NCBI RefSeq assembly: GCF_028401385.1
Contig: NZ_JAQOMR010000001.1
Location: forward strand, 64,501 to 128,500
DNA: 64,000 nt
Direction: 5' to 3'
Source: Marinicella algicola
GTDB taxonomy: Bacteria > Pseudomonadota > Gammaproteobacteria > Xanthomonadales > Marinicellaceae
Under the pieces are notes generated by a model. The model was not told the origin of the DNA and made no database searches. It was given only the letters and a program-made list of their open reading frames with translations. Within the stretch, counting starts at the first letter, position 1. Each line of letters opens with the position of its first letter. Made by a program: the position numbers and the translations under genes. Shown here in pieces: positions 47,095 through 57,080 of the stretch.

Positions 47095-48882
47095 ATGCCG
47101 ATGAAAATGACCACCGAAGAAGCCTTTGTCAAAGTTCTGCAAATGCATGGGATCGAACATGCCTTCGGCATTATCGGCTCAGCGATGATGCCCGTCAGCG
47201 ATCTTTTTCCAGAGGCCGGAATTACCTTCTGGGACTGCGCCCACGAGACCAATGCCGGGCTGATGGCCGACGGATTTACCCGTTCCACCGGCAAGATGTC
47301 GATGGCAATCGCCCAGAACGGTCCCGGCGTTACCGGTTTCGTAACCCCGGTCAAGACCGCTTATTGGAACCATACGCCACTGTTGCTGGTGACCCCGCAG
47401 GCCGCCAACAAGACAATCGGGCAGGGCGGCTTTCAGGAAATGGAGCAGATGCGGCTGTTTGCCGATTGCGTCAGTTATCAGGAGGAGGTCCGTGATCCCT
47501 CGCGTATTCCCGAAGTGCTGAACCGCGTGATCATGGAGGCCTGGCGCAATTCCGCACCGGCGCAGATCAACATTCCGCGCGACATGTGGACCCAGGTGAT
47601 CGATGTCGACCTGCCGCAGGTCGTCGCTTTCGAGCGTCCGGCGGGCGGCGAACTGGCACTAGCGGAGGCCGCGAAACTTCTCTCGGAAGCGAAGTGCCCG
47701 GTCATTCTTTCGGGCGCTGGCGTCGTGCTTTCCGGTGCGATCCCGGATCTGATCCAGCTTGCCGAACGGCTCGATGCGCCGGTGTGCAGCAATTACCAGC
47801 ACAATGACAGTTTCCCGGGCGCGCATCCGCTTGCCATGGGCCCGCTCGGCTATAACGGTTCCAAGGCCGGCATGGAGATCATTGCCAAGGCCGATGTGGT
47901 GCTCGCGCTCGGCACCCGCCTCAATCCGTTTTCAACCCTCCCGGGCTACGGCATCGATTACTGGCCGAAGGACGCCAAGATCATTCAGGTCGACATCAAC
48001 GCCTCGCGCATCGGGCTGACCAAGAAGGTGAGTGTTGGCATTCAGGGCGATGCGGGCAAGGTGGCGCGCGGCATTCTGGCCCAGCTTTCCGAAACCGCCG
48101 GCGATGCCGGGCGCGCGGACCGCAAGCATCTCGTATCCCAGACCAAATCGCGCTGGGTGCAGGAGCTGACCAGCCTCGACCATGAGGATGACGATCCGGG
48201 CACGGAGTGGAATTCGGGCGCGCGCACCCGCGATTCGGATCTGATCTCGCCGCGCCAGGCCTGGCGTGCGATCATGCAGGCTGTGCCGCAGGAGGCGATC
48301 ATCAGCAGCGATATCGGCAATAACTGCGCGATCGGCAATGCCTATCCGACCTTCGAGAAGGGCCGGAAATATCTGGCACCCGGGCTGTTCGGCCCCTGCG
48401 GCTACGGTTTTCCCGCCATCATCGGCGCCAAGATCGGCAATCCCGATACGCCGGTGATCGGCTTTGCGGGCGATGGCGCGTTCGGCATTTCGATGAACGA
48501 GATGACCGCCTGCGGTCGCGATCCCTGGCCGGCGATCACCATGGTGATCTTCCGCAATTATCAGTGGGGCGCGGAAAAGCGCAATACAACGCTGTGGTAC
48601 GACAACAATTTCGTCGGCACCGAGCTTGACCGCGACACCTCTTATGCCGCGATCGCCAAGGCCTGCGGAGCACACGGCGTTCAGGTCCGCAGCCAGCAGC
48701 AACTGACCGAGGCGCTTTCGGCGGCCGTGGAGCGGCAGCTTGCCAACAAGGAAACCACCTTCATCGAGGTGCTTCTCAATCAGGAGCTCGGCGAACCTTT
48801 CCGCCGCGATGCGATGAAGAAACCGGTCGTCGTCGCCGGCATCGATGCCAACGACATGCGCCCGCAAAGGGGCGCTGCCTGA
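47095..48882 (+). CDS. xsc: Sulfoacetaldehyde acetyltransferase
   Basis: ThDP enzyme of 595 residues, intact. Converts sulfoacetaldehyde and phosphate to acetyl phosphate and sulfite. MKMTTEEAFVKVLQMHGIEH and FGIIGSAMMPVSDLFPEAGI are characteristic of Xsc. The PYR domain has HETNAGLMADGFTRSTGKMS with the catalytic Glu, and the PP domain has FAGDGAFGISMNEMTACGRD and FRNYQWGAEKRNTTLWYDNN. AAGGA precedes ATG at 47095. In known clusters pta follows; here an IS6 remnant follows. Confidence 0.92.
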   Translation: MPMKMTTEEAFVKVLQMHGIEHAFGIIGSAMMPVSDLFPEAGITFWDCAHETNAGLMADGFTRSTGKMSMAIAQNGPGVTGFVTPVKTAYWNHTPLLLVTPQAANKTIGQGGFQEMEQMRLFADCVSYQEEVRDPSRIPEVLNRVIMEAWRNSAPAQINIPRDMWTQVIDVDLPQVVAFERPAGGELALAEAAKLLSEAKCPVILSGAGVVLSGAIPDLIQLAERLDAPVCSNYQHNDSFPGAHPLAMGPLGYNGSKAGMEIIAKADVVLALGTRLNPFSTLPGYGIDYWPKDAKIIQVDINASRIGLTKKVSVGIQGDAGKVARGILAQLSETAGDAGRADRKHLVSQTKSRWVQELTSLDHEDDDPGTEWNSGARTRDSDLISPRQAWRAIMQAVPQEAIISSDIGNNCAIGNAYPTFEKGRKYLAPGLFGPCGYGFPAIIGAKIGNPDTPVIGFAGDGAFGISMNEMTACGRDPWPAITMVIFRNYQWGAEKRNTTLWYDNNFVGTELDRDTSYAAIAKACGAHGVQVRSQQQLTEALSAAVERQLANKETTFIEVLLNQELGEPFRRDAMKKPVVVAGIDANDMRPQRGAA

Positions 48883-48931
48883 GGGACAAGACGCTTCGGG
48901 TGCCGCTCACGCGAGGTGTAGCAACAAATAG

Positions 48932-48949
48932 TCTCCCCTTGAGGGGAGA
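48932..48949. repeat. Short hairpin after xsc
   Basis: TCTCCCC at 48932-48938 pairs with GGGGAGA at 48943-48949. It lies 50 bp after xsc. Without a clear U-run it is only a weak terminator candidate. Confidence 0.4.
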
Positions 48950-49032
48950 TGCCCCGAGTGTGCAAAAGGGCAAAGCGGCATCGTCAACTTAACGGCAACG
49001 AGGCGGACCATGACAACGGCCTATTTCGCCGA

Positions 49033-49583
49033 TCATGCTCGGGCGATTTCCGCCCACAGGTTCATCGCCGCTGAACGCAATTTGCGATGATGCTTGGAAG
49101 GGATGTCGTGGCGCGGGATGTGGAATAGGTTGGCGATCGGGTCATGGATAGAGACAAAGCGTTGGAGATGTCGCTGTGACTTGAAGCGCTTCATGATCCG
49201 CTCTCGGCGCCGGACTGGTTGGTGAGAATTCTCCGCCCGATTATTCAACCCTGTGTGGGAGCGATGCTCGACACAAGGCATGATCTCTCGCTTTGCTGCG
49301 CGATAGGATCGCAGCTTGTCTGTGATCATTACCTGCGGCGATCGTCCCTGGCTCTTCAGCAGTTTGCGTATCAGGCGCTTGGCGCCTTGGCATTTCGGCG
49401 GCTTTGAACGAGAACCTCGAGGACGAAACCGTCCTGATCAACTGCGCGCCACAGCCAGTGCTTCTTGCCGCGGATTGAAACAACGACTTCATCGAGGTGC
49501 CACCTGTCCCCAAGCCGGCCGGACGATCGACGGCGGATGTCGCTGGCAAAAGTGCGGCCGAATTTCAGTTGTTTGAAATTCAA
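49033..49583 (-). pseudogene. IS6-family transposase, N-terminally truncated (right of taurine module)
   Basis: The N part (from 49583) has FGRTFASDIRRRSSGRLGDR and WHLDEVVVSIRGKKHWLWRA followed by VDQDGFVLEVLVQSRRNAK, covering the first two Asp of the DDE triad. One G short near 49385 shifts into IRKLLKSQGRSPQVMITDKL and NNRAENSHQPVRRRERIMKR. The stop is at 49033-49035. About 60 N-terminal residues are missing and no complete terminal repeats are seen, so it is a defective copy. It is in the same orientation as the remnant at 39442-39792. Confidence 0.8.
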
Positions 49584-49664
49584 TTCAAATGAAACGGCCC
49601 CCGATTTTTCGGAGAGCCGTCCGGAAACCGCCGTCGCGCCGGAACTGCCCTACGGCAGGACGGA

Positions 49665-51659
49665 TTACATGAAGTCGCGCGGAATGCGCTTTTCGAACTC
49701 TTTGGCATAGATCTCACGGTCGCTCTCGAATGCGGTCACGCTTGCCGCAATGATCCAGTCTTTGTCCGTGCAGCGCATTGTCGTGGTGGTTTTTGTCGTC
49801 ACTGACCATCCATCGCGTTCAATCCGGATTTTCCAGTCGATATCGCCCATCATCGACAGCGGGTCGTTCGGGTCGATCGACCAGTCCTCGTTGCGGATTT
49901 CCTGCGTGCGCAATCCGTTTCCGGGGTGCACTTCCAGCCCGGTGTCCTCATAGAGGCGGTAATGGGTCCGCCCGGTGACCAGATCCCTTTGACAGACCGG
50001 CGGGTTTCGTCCGGCAGGAGCAGTTCATACTGCGGCAACGGATCTGCGTTTTCCGGCGCGTCGACGGCGATGCGCTCATGCTGGCCGAGAAGTGGCATGG
50101 CAAGGCGGATGCTGGCGGTGTCGATCGTCAGCCCAGGCGCCTGCGGCGACGGCAGGATGGTCGGCCAGTAGCTTGTCGAAAGCGCAAGCTTGATGCGATG
50201 ACCAGGCGCGAAACGATAGCCCATGGCATCGAGTTGCATGGAAATGCGTGTCTTCTCGCCCTTCGGCATCTTGACCGGCGTTTCGTTACCCTCGCGATGG
50301 GCAAGGTTCAGAACTCCGTAGCAGGCGCGGGTTTCGGTACCGTCGGGGTGGACATCGATGAGGCGGACGGCAAGGTTTTCCCAGTCACCTTTGCAGGCGA
50401 CATCGACGGTGAGTTCCGGCGCGCCGAGATAAACGACCTCTTCGACAAGCGGCGCGGTTTTGAAAACCAGCGAGCCGCCGTCATCAATGCGCTGATCGCC
50501 GGCAATTTCCGCGTCGGGCTTCAGCGTGAACCATTCGCCACTGCTGATGCCAGTGTCGAGCGGTGATCGTAGATCGATATCGCCGGTGCCTTCGCTGGCG
50601 TCTTTGGCGTTAAGCATTCCATCGGCGGCCACGGTCAGCATTTGCGTCTGCGGCTCTTCCCAGTCCTGCTTGGCAACCCAGTAACCGGGATCGTTTTCGC
50701 GCCTGAGCGCCGGGCGCGGACCGTCAAGAATGTAGGCGCGCATCTGCGGCAGGTCTTCCGCGCCGTTGTCTGCATCGTCCAGCCAGCGTTTCCACCAGGC
50801 GATGGCTTCGGTGTGGAAATCCATGCGTGGCTTTGGCCATGCGAAATGCGGATATTTGTGAATCCACGGGCCGATAATCGCCTTGCCTCTCTCATGCAGG
50901 CCCTCGATGGCCTTCAGCGGCGTGTTGCGATAGCCATCCGCCCAGCCGGCAATGACGAGCGCCGGCACGGGAAACCCGTCGAAATCCTCGCAGATCGAGC
51001 CATGTTTCCAGAAATCATCACGGCGCTGGTGCGCGAGCCATTCCTCCATGAAGAACGGCTCTCCTTCCAGCCGTTCCAGCCACATCTCCTTCCATCGGTC
51101 GCCAACCAGATCGATATCCGGCGAGCGCGACTGATAGGCCAGCATCGTCGCGGCCCAGGAAAGCTGCGTTGAAAGGTGGGTGCCGTTCTTGTAGTGAATG
51201 TCGTCATTGTAGCGGTCGACGGTCGAGGCGATCGAGATTACGGCCTTCAGCTGCGGCGGCTTGAGAGCTGCTACCTGCAGGCAGTTGAAGCCGCCCCAGG
51301 AAATGCCCATCATGCCGACATTGCCGTTCGACCAAGGCTGGGCGGCAATCCATTCGAGGATTTCGCAGGCGTCGGCGAGTTCGCGCGGGGTGTATTCGCC
51401 ATCGATGACCCCTTCGGATTCGCCCGATCCGCGGATATCGACCCGCACACCCGCAATCCCGGCAGCGGCGAACACCGGATAAGTGGATTCGTCGCGCGGA
51501 TCGGTTCCGCCGCGTTTGCGATAGGGCAGATATTCGAGGACTGTGGGAACCGGCTTGTCCTCAGCGCCCTCAGGCATCCAGATCTCGCGTCGCCAGGCGG
51601 GTGCCGTCCTTTAGCGTGATCCACTGGTCTTCGGACGTCGTGAAACCTTGTTGCGCCAT
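49665..51659 (-). CDS. CocE/NonD-family hydrolase, X-Pro dipeptidyl-peptidase-like (frameshifted)
   Basis: About 664 residues when repaired. Start ATG at 51659 (MAQQGFTTSEDQWITLKDGT), with a break near 51590 before EIWMPEGAEDKP that needs two bases added or one removed. The alpha/beta-hydrolase core has VRVDIRGSGESEGVIDGEYT and the nucleophile GMMGISWGGFNCLQVAALKP. The C-terminal jelly-roll (PepX_C) follows. A break near 49985 leads to GLEVHPGNGLRTQEI. Substrates of the family are amides and esters. It follows the peptide ABC genes on the same strand, so it may process the imported peptide. Confidence 0.8.
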
Positions 51660-51731
51660 GGTTTTGACCTTTTCATTCTCAGATTTTTTAGGGAAACAGG
51701 CGCGGGCCGCCGTCGCGGCCCGGCTGTAATT

Positions 51732-53382
51732 TTAGTTGCCGGCGCTGGAAATCCTGCGGCTGGCGAGTACGTGTTCCAGCCAGCCGGTTTTCATCTCCGG
51801 CACGGAGTTCAGCAGCAGGTCGGTGTAATCGTCGAAGGGCGGGGTTAGCGCTTCCGATTTGGGACCAAATCGGACAAGCCTGCCCCTGTGCATCACCGCG
51901 ACACTGTCGGCAATAGCGCGAACAATGGCGATGTCGTGGGTGATGAAAATATAGGAAAGCTGCTTTTCCTTCTGAAGCTGCAACAGCAGCTTCAAAATGC
52001 CATCAGCAACCAGTGGGTCGAGCGCCGAGGTCGGCTCGTCGCAGATGATTAGCTCAGGTTTTGCGGCCAGCGCACGGGCAATGGCCACACGCTGTTTCTG
52101 GCCGCCAGACAGTTCGGCTGGGTAGCGGTCGTAGAAGCCGCTGCCCATTTCGATCTGCTCGAGCAGGTCATCGACGCGGTTGCGCCGCGAAGACCCTCTG
52201 AGTCCCTCGTAAAATGTCACCGCCCTGCCGATGATCCCGCCAACGGTCTGGCGCGGGTTCATCGCGGTATCGGCCATCTGGTAGATCAGCTGAAGCCGGC
52301 GCAGTTCCTCGCGGCTGCGCTTCTTCAGCGCCGACGGTAGGTCCTGCCCGTCAAAGCGCACACTGCCGGTCGAAGGCGGCAGAAGCCCCGTTGCGACCCG
52401 CGCCAGCGTCGACTTTCCCGATCCAGATTCGCCGACAATGGCAAGCGTTTGCCCCTTGGGAACGTGAAGCGACACATCGAACAGAACCGGCATTGTGCCA
52501 TAGGCGGCCGAGATATTCTTCATTTCGAAGAAGCGCTCGGACTGGTCACCGGCTTCCGCATGCCGGATGGCGCGGACATTCACCAGATCGCGGGTATAGT
52601 CGGCATCGGGATTTTCGATGATCTTCTCGACGCTGCCATATTCTATGGTTTCACCATTGCGCAGCACCATGATGTCATCGGCCACCTGGGCCACGACCGC
52701 CAGATCATGGGTGATATAGAGCGCGGCGGTTCCGGTCTTGGCAATCGCGGTCTTGATCGCGGCCAGAACGTCGATCTGGGTGGTAACGTCCAACGCCGTG
52801 GTCGGCTCGTCGAAGACGATGAGTTCCGGCCGGCTGCAAAGCGCCATGGCCGTCATCGCACGCTGCAACTGCCCGCCGGACACCTGATGTGGATAACGGT
52901 TTCCGAAGGTTTCCGGATCCGGCAGGCCGAGAATGCCGAAAAGTTCAATGGCCCGCGCGCGCGCTCGGAACGGCTCATCAGCCCATGGCGGATGGTCGCC
53001 TCAATCACCTGATCACCGAGCTTGTGGGCGGGGTTGAAAGATGCCGCCGCCGATTGCGAGACGTAGCATACCCGTGCGCCACGTAGCGCCCGCGTACCGG
53101 ATTTTCCGAGTTTCAGGATGTCTACGCCGTCCAGCAGAACCTCGCCGCCGGTAATGGTGACACCGCCGCGCCCGTAGGCCAGCGGTGAAAGCCCGATTGT
53201 GGACTTTCCCGCGCCAGATTCACCGATCAGCCCGAGAACCTTGCCGCGTTTGAGTGTGAAGCTTACCCCCTGACGATCTTGATGGGATGCGGGCGTTCGC
53301 CCGGCGGATAGGCCATGGCGCCAATCTCTAGGTTGCGAACCTGAAGCAGAGGCGCTTCGTCCTGTTGTTGTAGCTCAGCCAC
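51732..53382 (-). CDS. Peptide ABC transporter, fused double ATP-binding protein (DppD-DppF) (frameshifted)
   Basis: About 550 residues when repaired. GTG start at 53382 overlaps the end of the permease gene. Domain 1 has LGLIGESGAGKSTIGLSPLA, QVSGGQLQRAMTAMALC and LIVFDEPTTALDVTTQ. Domain 2 has LAIVGESGSGKSTLARVATG, LSGGQKQRVAIARALAAKPE and LIICDEPTSALDPLVADG. The breaks near 53275 (GGGGG) and 52965 (GGG) each need one G. One fused chain replaces two ATPases, as in GsiA/YejF-type importers. Confidence 0.85.
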
Positions 53383-54199
53383 CGCGGCCCCCTTTCAGAC
53401 TGGATGTGCGTTTCAGCAGCCAGTCGACGACGAGATTGATCGAGATGGTGAGTGAAGCAATCGCCGCGCCCGGAACGAGAGCTGCGGAAACGCCGAAGAT
53501 GATGCCGTCCTTGTTGTCCTTGACCATGCCACCCCAATCGGCGGTCGGCGGCTGGATGCCGAGACCGAGGAATGACAGGGTCGAAATGAACAGAACAGCG
53601 AAGGCAAGGCGCAGGCCGAATTCGGCCAGAAGCGGCGTCATCGCATTCGGCAGGATTTCGCGGAACACGATCCACAGCGTTTTCTCGCCGCGCAGCCTTG
53701 CCGCCTCGACGAAGTCCATCACCGCGATATCGCCCGCCAGCGCACGCCCGAGACGGAACACGCGGGTGGAATCGAGCACCGCCATGACGACAATCAGCAC
53801 GAACAGGTTCTGCGGCAGCGCCGCGAGCACGATCAGCGCGAAGATCAGCGTCGGGATCGACATCATCAGGTCGTTGAGACGCGAGAGGCCCATATCGACG
53901 ACGCCGCGCATGACAGCTGCCACGAAGCTCAGGATAATGCCCAGCGAAAAGGAGAGAACGGTGGCGCAGAAAGACACGAAAAGCGTCATCCGAGCACCGT
54001 AGATCATGCGCGACAGCAGATCCCGGCCGAGATTGTCAAGGCCGAGCGGAAAGGCATGACTGGCCGGTTCCCAGGGACTTCCGACAATTTGGTTTTCGCC
54101 GAAGGGCGCAAGCCAGGGCGCAAAGGCGGCTGCGATGACGGCCATGGCGATACCGGCCATGCCGATCCATGCCGTCAGCGGAACGGATCGGATATTCAT
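53375..54199 (-). CDS. Peptide ABC transporter permease (DppC type)
   Basis: 274 residues, intact, from ATG at 54199 (MNIRSVPLTAWIGMAGIAMA), overlapping the DppB stop as ATGA. The long upstream open frame to 54622 is antisense-free noise over DppB. Motifs are HAFPLGLDNLGRDLLSRMIY and the EAA loop in DFVEAARLRGEKTLWIVFRE. Five to six membrane segments. Confidence 0.88.
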   Translation of the reverse strand: MNIRSVPLTAWIGMAGIAMAVIAAAFAPWLAPFGENQIVGSPWEPASHAFPLGLDNLGRDLLSRMIYGARMTLFVSFCATVLSFSLGIILSFVAAVMRGVVDMGLSRLNDLMMSIPTLIFALIVLAALPQNLFVLIVVMAVLDSTRVFRLGRALAGDIAVMDFVEAARLRGEKTLWIVFREILPNAMTPLLAEFGLRLAFAVLFISTLSFLGLGIQPPTADWGGMVKDNKDGIIFGVSAALVPGAAIASLTISINLVVDWLLKRTSSLKGGRGG

Positions 54200-55227
54200 C
54201 GTGGGTGCCTCAGACGCGGATTGACAAGAATGGACAGAATATCGGCGACCATATTGAGAAGAATGTAGATTGCCGAAAAGATCAGCCCGCAGCCCTGAAC
54301 CACCGGCAGGTCGCGCACAGTCACCGCGTCCACCATATACTGGCCCATGCCGGGGTAGACGAAGACCACTTCGACAACCACGACACCAACGATCAGATAG
54401 GCCAGGTTGAGCGCGACGACATTGATGATCGGCGCCAGCGCGTTGGGGGCTGCATGTTTCACGATCGCCCGCAAGGCGCTGATGCCCTTCAGCTCTGCGG
54501 TCTCCATATAGGCCGACGCCATGACGTTGATGATGGCGGCGCGGGTCATGCGCATCATGTGCGCCAGAACCACCAGCACCAGCGTCGCCACCGGCAGAAT
54601 GATGGTCTGAAGCTTCTGCCAAAGGCTCATGCTGTCATAAACCGTCGCCGGAAACGCCGCGACCGGATGCTGGACCACAAACACCATGATCAACAGGTAG
54701 GCGACGAAGAATTCCGGCAGCGAAACGGCGGCAAGCGAAACGAGGTTGATCAGCCTGTCCACCAGGCGGTCGCGATAAAGCACCGCGATCAGGCCGAGGC
54801 CGACGGCAAGCGGAACAGCGATGACCGCCGCGGCTCCGGCCAGCAGCATCGAATTGCCCAGCCGGTCGGCAATCTGGCCGCTGACCGACTGGCCGCTTGC
54901 CCAGGAATGACCGAAATCGCCATGTAATATGTTGAAAAGCCAGTCGAAATAGCGGGCCACGATAGGCCGGTCGAGGCCGAATTCAGCGCGCAGGTTGGCG
55001 ATCGCCTGAGGCGTTGCCGCTTGACCGAGATAGGTTGTGGCAAAGTCGCCGGGCAGCATTTCAATCCCGGCGAAAATCAGGATCGAGCTCGCAAACAGCA
55101 GGCCGATGCCGAGCACAATCCGCTCGGCAATGCGGCTTGCCATGGGAAAGCGCGTGCGCCAAACGGCGACAGGGCCCGGCGGAGGCGCGGAAACAGGGAT
55201 GGAAGGGGTTGGTTGCGTATCTGTCAT
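54196..55227 (-). CDS. Peptide ABC transporter permease (DppB type)
   Basis: 343 residues, intact. RIVLGIGLLFASSILIFAGI is the first membrane segment, then MLPGDFATTYLGQAATPQAI, YFDWLFNILHGDFGHSWASG and the EAA loop YMETAELKGISALRAIVKHA, with VVVEVVFVYPGMGQYMVDAV near the end. It is the second gene of the operon after the binding protein. Confidence 0.88.
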   Translation of the reverse strand: MTDTQPTPSIPVSAPPPGPVAVWRTRFPMASRIAERIVLGIGLLFASSILIFAGIEMLPGDFATTYLGQAATPQAIANLRAEFGLDRPIVARYFDWLFNILHGDFGHSWASGQSVSGQIADRLGNSMLLAGAAAVIAVPLAVGLGLIAVLYRDRLVDRLINLVSLAAVSLPEFFVAYLLIMVFVVQHPVAAFPATVYDSMSLWQKLQTIILPVATLVLVVLAHMMRMTRAAIINVMASAYMETAELKGISALRAIVKHAAPNALAPIINVVALNLAYLIVGVVVVEVVFVYPGMGQYMVDAVTVRDLPVVQGCGLIFSAIYILLNMVADILSILVNPRLRHPR

Positions 55228-55275
55228 GGGACCATGAAAGCCGCGGTTGTGTCCCGCGGCTTCCTCTTTGACGGA

Positions 55276-56855
55276 TCAGGAGACGAGCCAGGCGCGGCTG
55301 GCGATCTGTCCGTTGGACAGGTCGTTGCCGACGTCATCGATCCAGCCCTTCAGCTTCACCGAACGTGCATTGAGATAATTGTTGAACACCGGCAGGATGA
55401 GGCCGCTGTCGTCGCGCACCATCATCGCCATCTGGTGGTAGAGCGCGCGGCGCTTGTCCTTATCGGTTTCTGCACGGGCCTCAAGCAGCATCTTGTCGAA
55501 TGCAGGGTCCTTGAAGCGGGTGTCGTTCCACGTTGACGTCGAAAGCTGCGTCGTGGTGTAACGGATATCCTGGGTCGCCCGTCCGCCCCAATAGGAGGCG
55601 CAGAACGGTTTCTTGTTCCAGATATTCGACCAATATCCGTCGGAAGGTTCACGCTGGAGCTTGATGTCGATGCCCGCTTCCTTGGCATTGGCCTGAAACA
55701 GGACAGAAGCATCGACCGCGCCGGTAAAGGCGGCATCGGAGGTGCGCAGCAGGATCGGGCCTTCGTGGCCGGACTTCTTGAAGTAGTGCGCCGCCTCTTC
55801 CGGGTCATAGGCGCGCTGCGGAATGTCGGTCGGTGCCAGCGCATAGGCATCGTTGACGGGGTAGTCATTGCCGAGCGTGCCATAGCCTCCGAGAATGGTC
55901 TTCAACATAGCTTCGCGGTCAATGGCGAGTTTCAGGGCCATCCTGAGGTCGTTGTTATCGAAGGGCGCAGTGTCGCCATGCATCAGGAACGAATAGAAGC
56001 CCTTGCCCTTGGTGCTCAGCGTCTCGACATTCGGCGCCCGCGACAGGAGCGACATCGTCTTCGGGCTCAGCGTGTTGATGAAGTGGACCTTGCCGGACGA
56101 CAGCGATGCGATACGTGCCGTGTTGTCGTTAATGACGAGAACCTCGACACTATCGACGAAACCGCGATCCTCATTCCAGTCATCTTCATTCTTCGAAAAG
56201 GTGATACGGATGCCCGGCTCGAAGCTTTCGAGCTTGTAGGGCCCCGTGCCGATGGCGCTGTTGGGATCGTCCTTGCCGCCGTTCTTCTGAATCTGCAAAT
56301 GGTAGTCGGTCAGCATCAGCGGCAGGTCGGCATTGCCGTTCTTGAGGGTAATCACCAGGTCGCCGGCACTCTCCTCAATGGTCTCGATCTCTTCGAGAAG
56401 ACCGAGTGCCGCCGACGTCGAATCCTTGTCGGAATGCCGGCGGAGCGTCTGGACCGCATCATTGACAGTGAAAGGGAGCCGTCATGAAAGCGCACATCCT
56501 TGCGCAGCTTGAACGTCCAGACCTTTGCGTCTTCGGAAGACGTCCAGCTTTCGGCAAGGCTCGGCAGCGCCTCGCCGGAAACCGGATCGGTGGTGACCAG
56601 CCGGTCGCCCCAGGTGAATCCGACCAGAAACATGGTGCTGCCGGCATAGGTGCCGGGATCAAGAATATCGGTCGTCTGTCCGCCGTCGAGGCCGAGCACG
56701 AGGTGACCGCCGCGCTGCGGTTCGTCGGCGGCAAGGCTCTCGCGCGGGATCAGCAGGCCGGAAGCGGTGGCCGCGAACCCGGCTGCGGCTGCGGATGCAA
56801 GAAAGGCGCGGCGGTTGAGGCCGGTCTGCGGAGTGGCGGTTTTTGTGTTTTTCAT
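55276..56855 (-). CDS. Peptide ABC transporter substrate-binding protein (SBP family 5) (frameshifted)
   Basis: About 526 residues when repaired. Signal peptide MKNTKTATPQTGLNRRAFLA with a twin-arginine motif (NRRAFL) and an Ala-rich core. Family 5 features are RGGHLVLGLDGG, LPSLAESWTSSEDAKVWTFK and DVRFHDG. The break near 56470 (CCC, one C short) joins DGS to PFTVNDAVQTLRR. The C-terminal part has GTGPYKLESFEPGIRITFSK. It heads the operon and is divergent from the HTH regulator at 57081. Confidence 0.85.
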
Positions 56856-57030
56856 CTGGTTTCCCTGACTGCTTTAACATTGCATTTTCTCGCCCATGCC
56901 ACTTGGAAAACAGCGCTCGGCGGATGTTCGCAAAGGCGATGTCAAAATACCTGCAGGCGCGATTGACCAGCAGGTCAAAAATCATGTGCAGATGCATAAG
57001 CAGCTTGCGCGGACCAGACAACTTCGCTTA

Positions 57031-57060
57031 TTGACGCATAATGACGCGAATTGACGCTAT
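57031..57060. promoter_or_regulatory. Three 10-bp-phased TGACGC direct repeats
   Basis: TTGACGCATA, ATGACGCGAA and TTGACGCTAT follow one another at 57031, 57041 and 57051, so TGACGC recurs every 10 bp on one face of the helix. They lie 21 bp upstream of the HTH regulator start and 175 bp upstream of the divergent binding-protein gene. Cooperative binding by the regulator is a likely use. Confidence 0.7.
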
Positions 57061-57080
57061 CAGGATTGCATCGCCCCACA

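Noticed and set aside
47932..48867. Minus-strand ORF over xsc
   Set aside because: Antisense shadow of a highly conserved gene; no start signal or motif.
53375..54622. DppC with a 140-residue N-terminal extension
   Set aside because: The extension is out-of-frame DppB; the real start at 54199 overlaps the DppB stop as ATGA.
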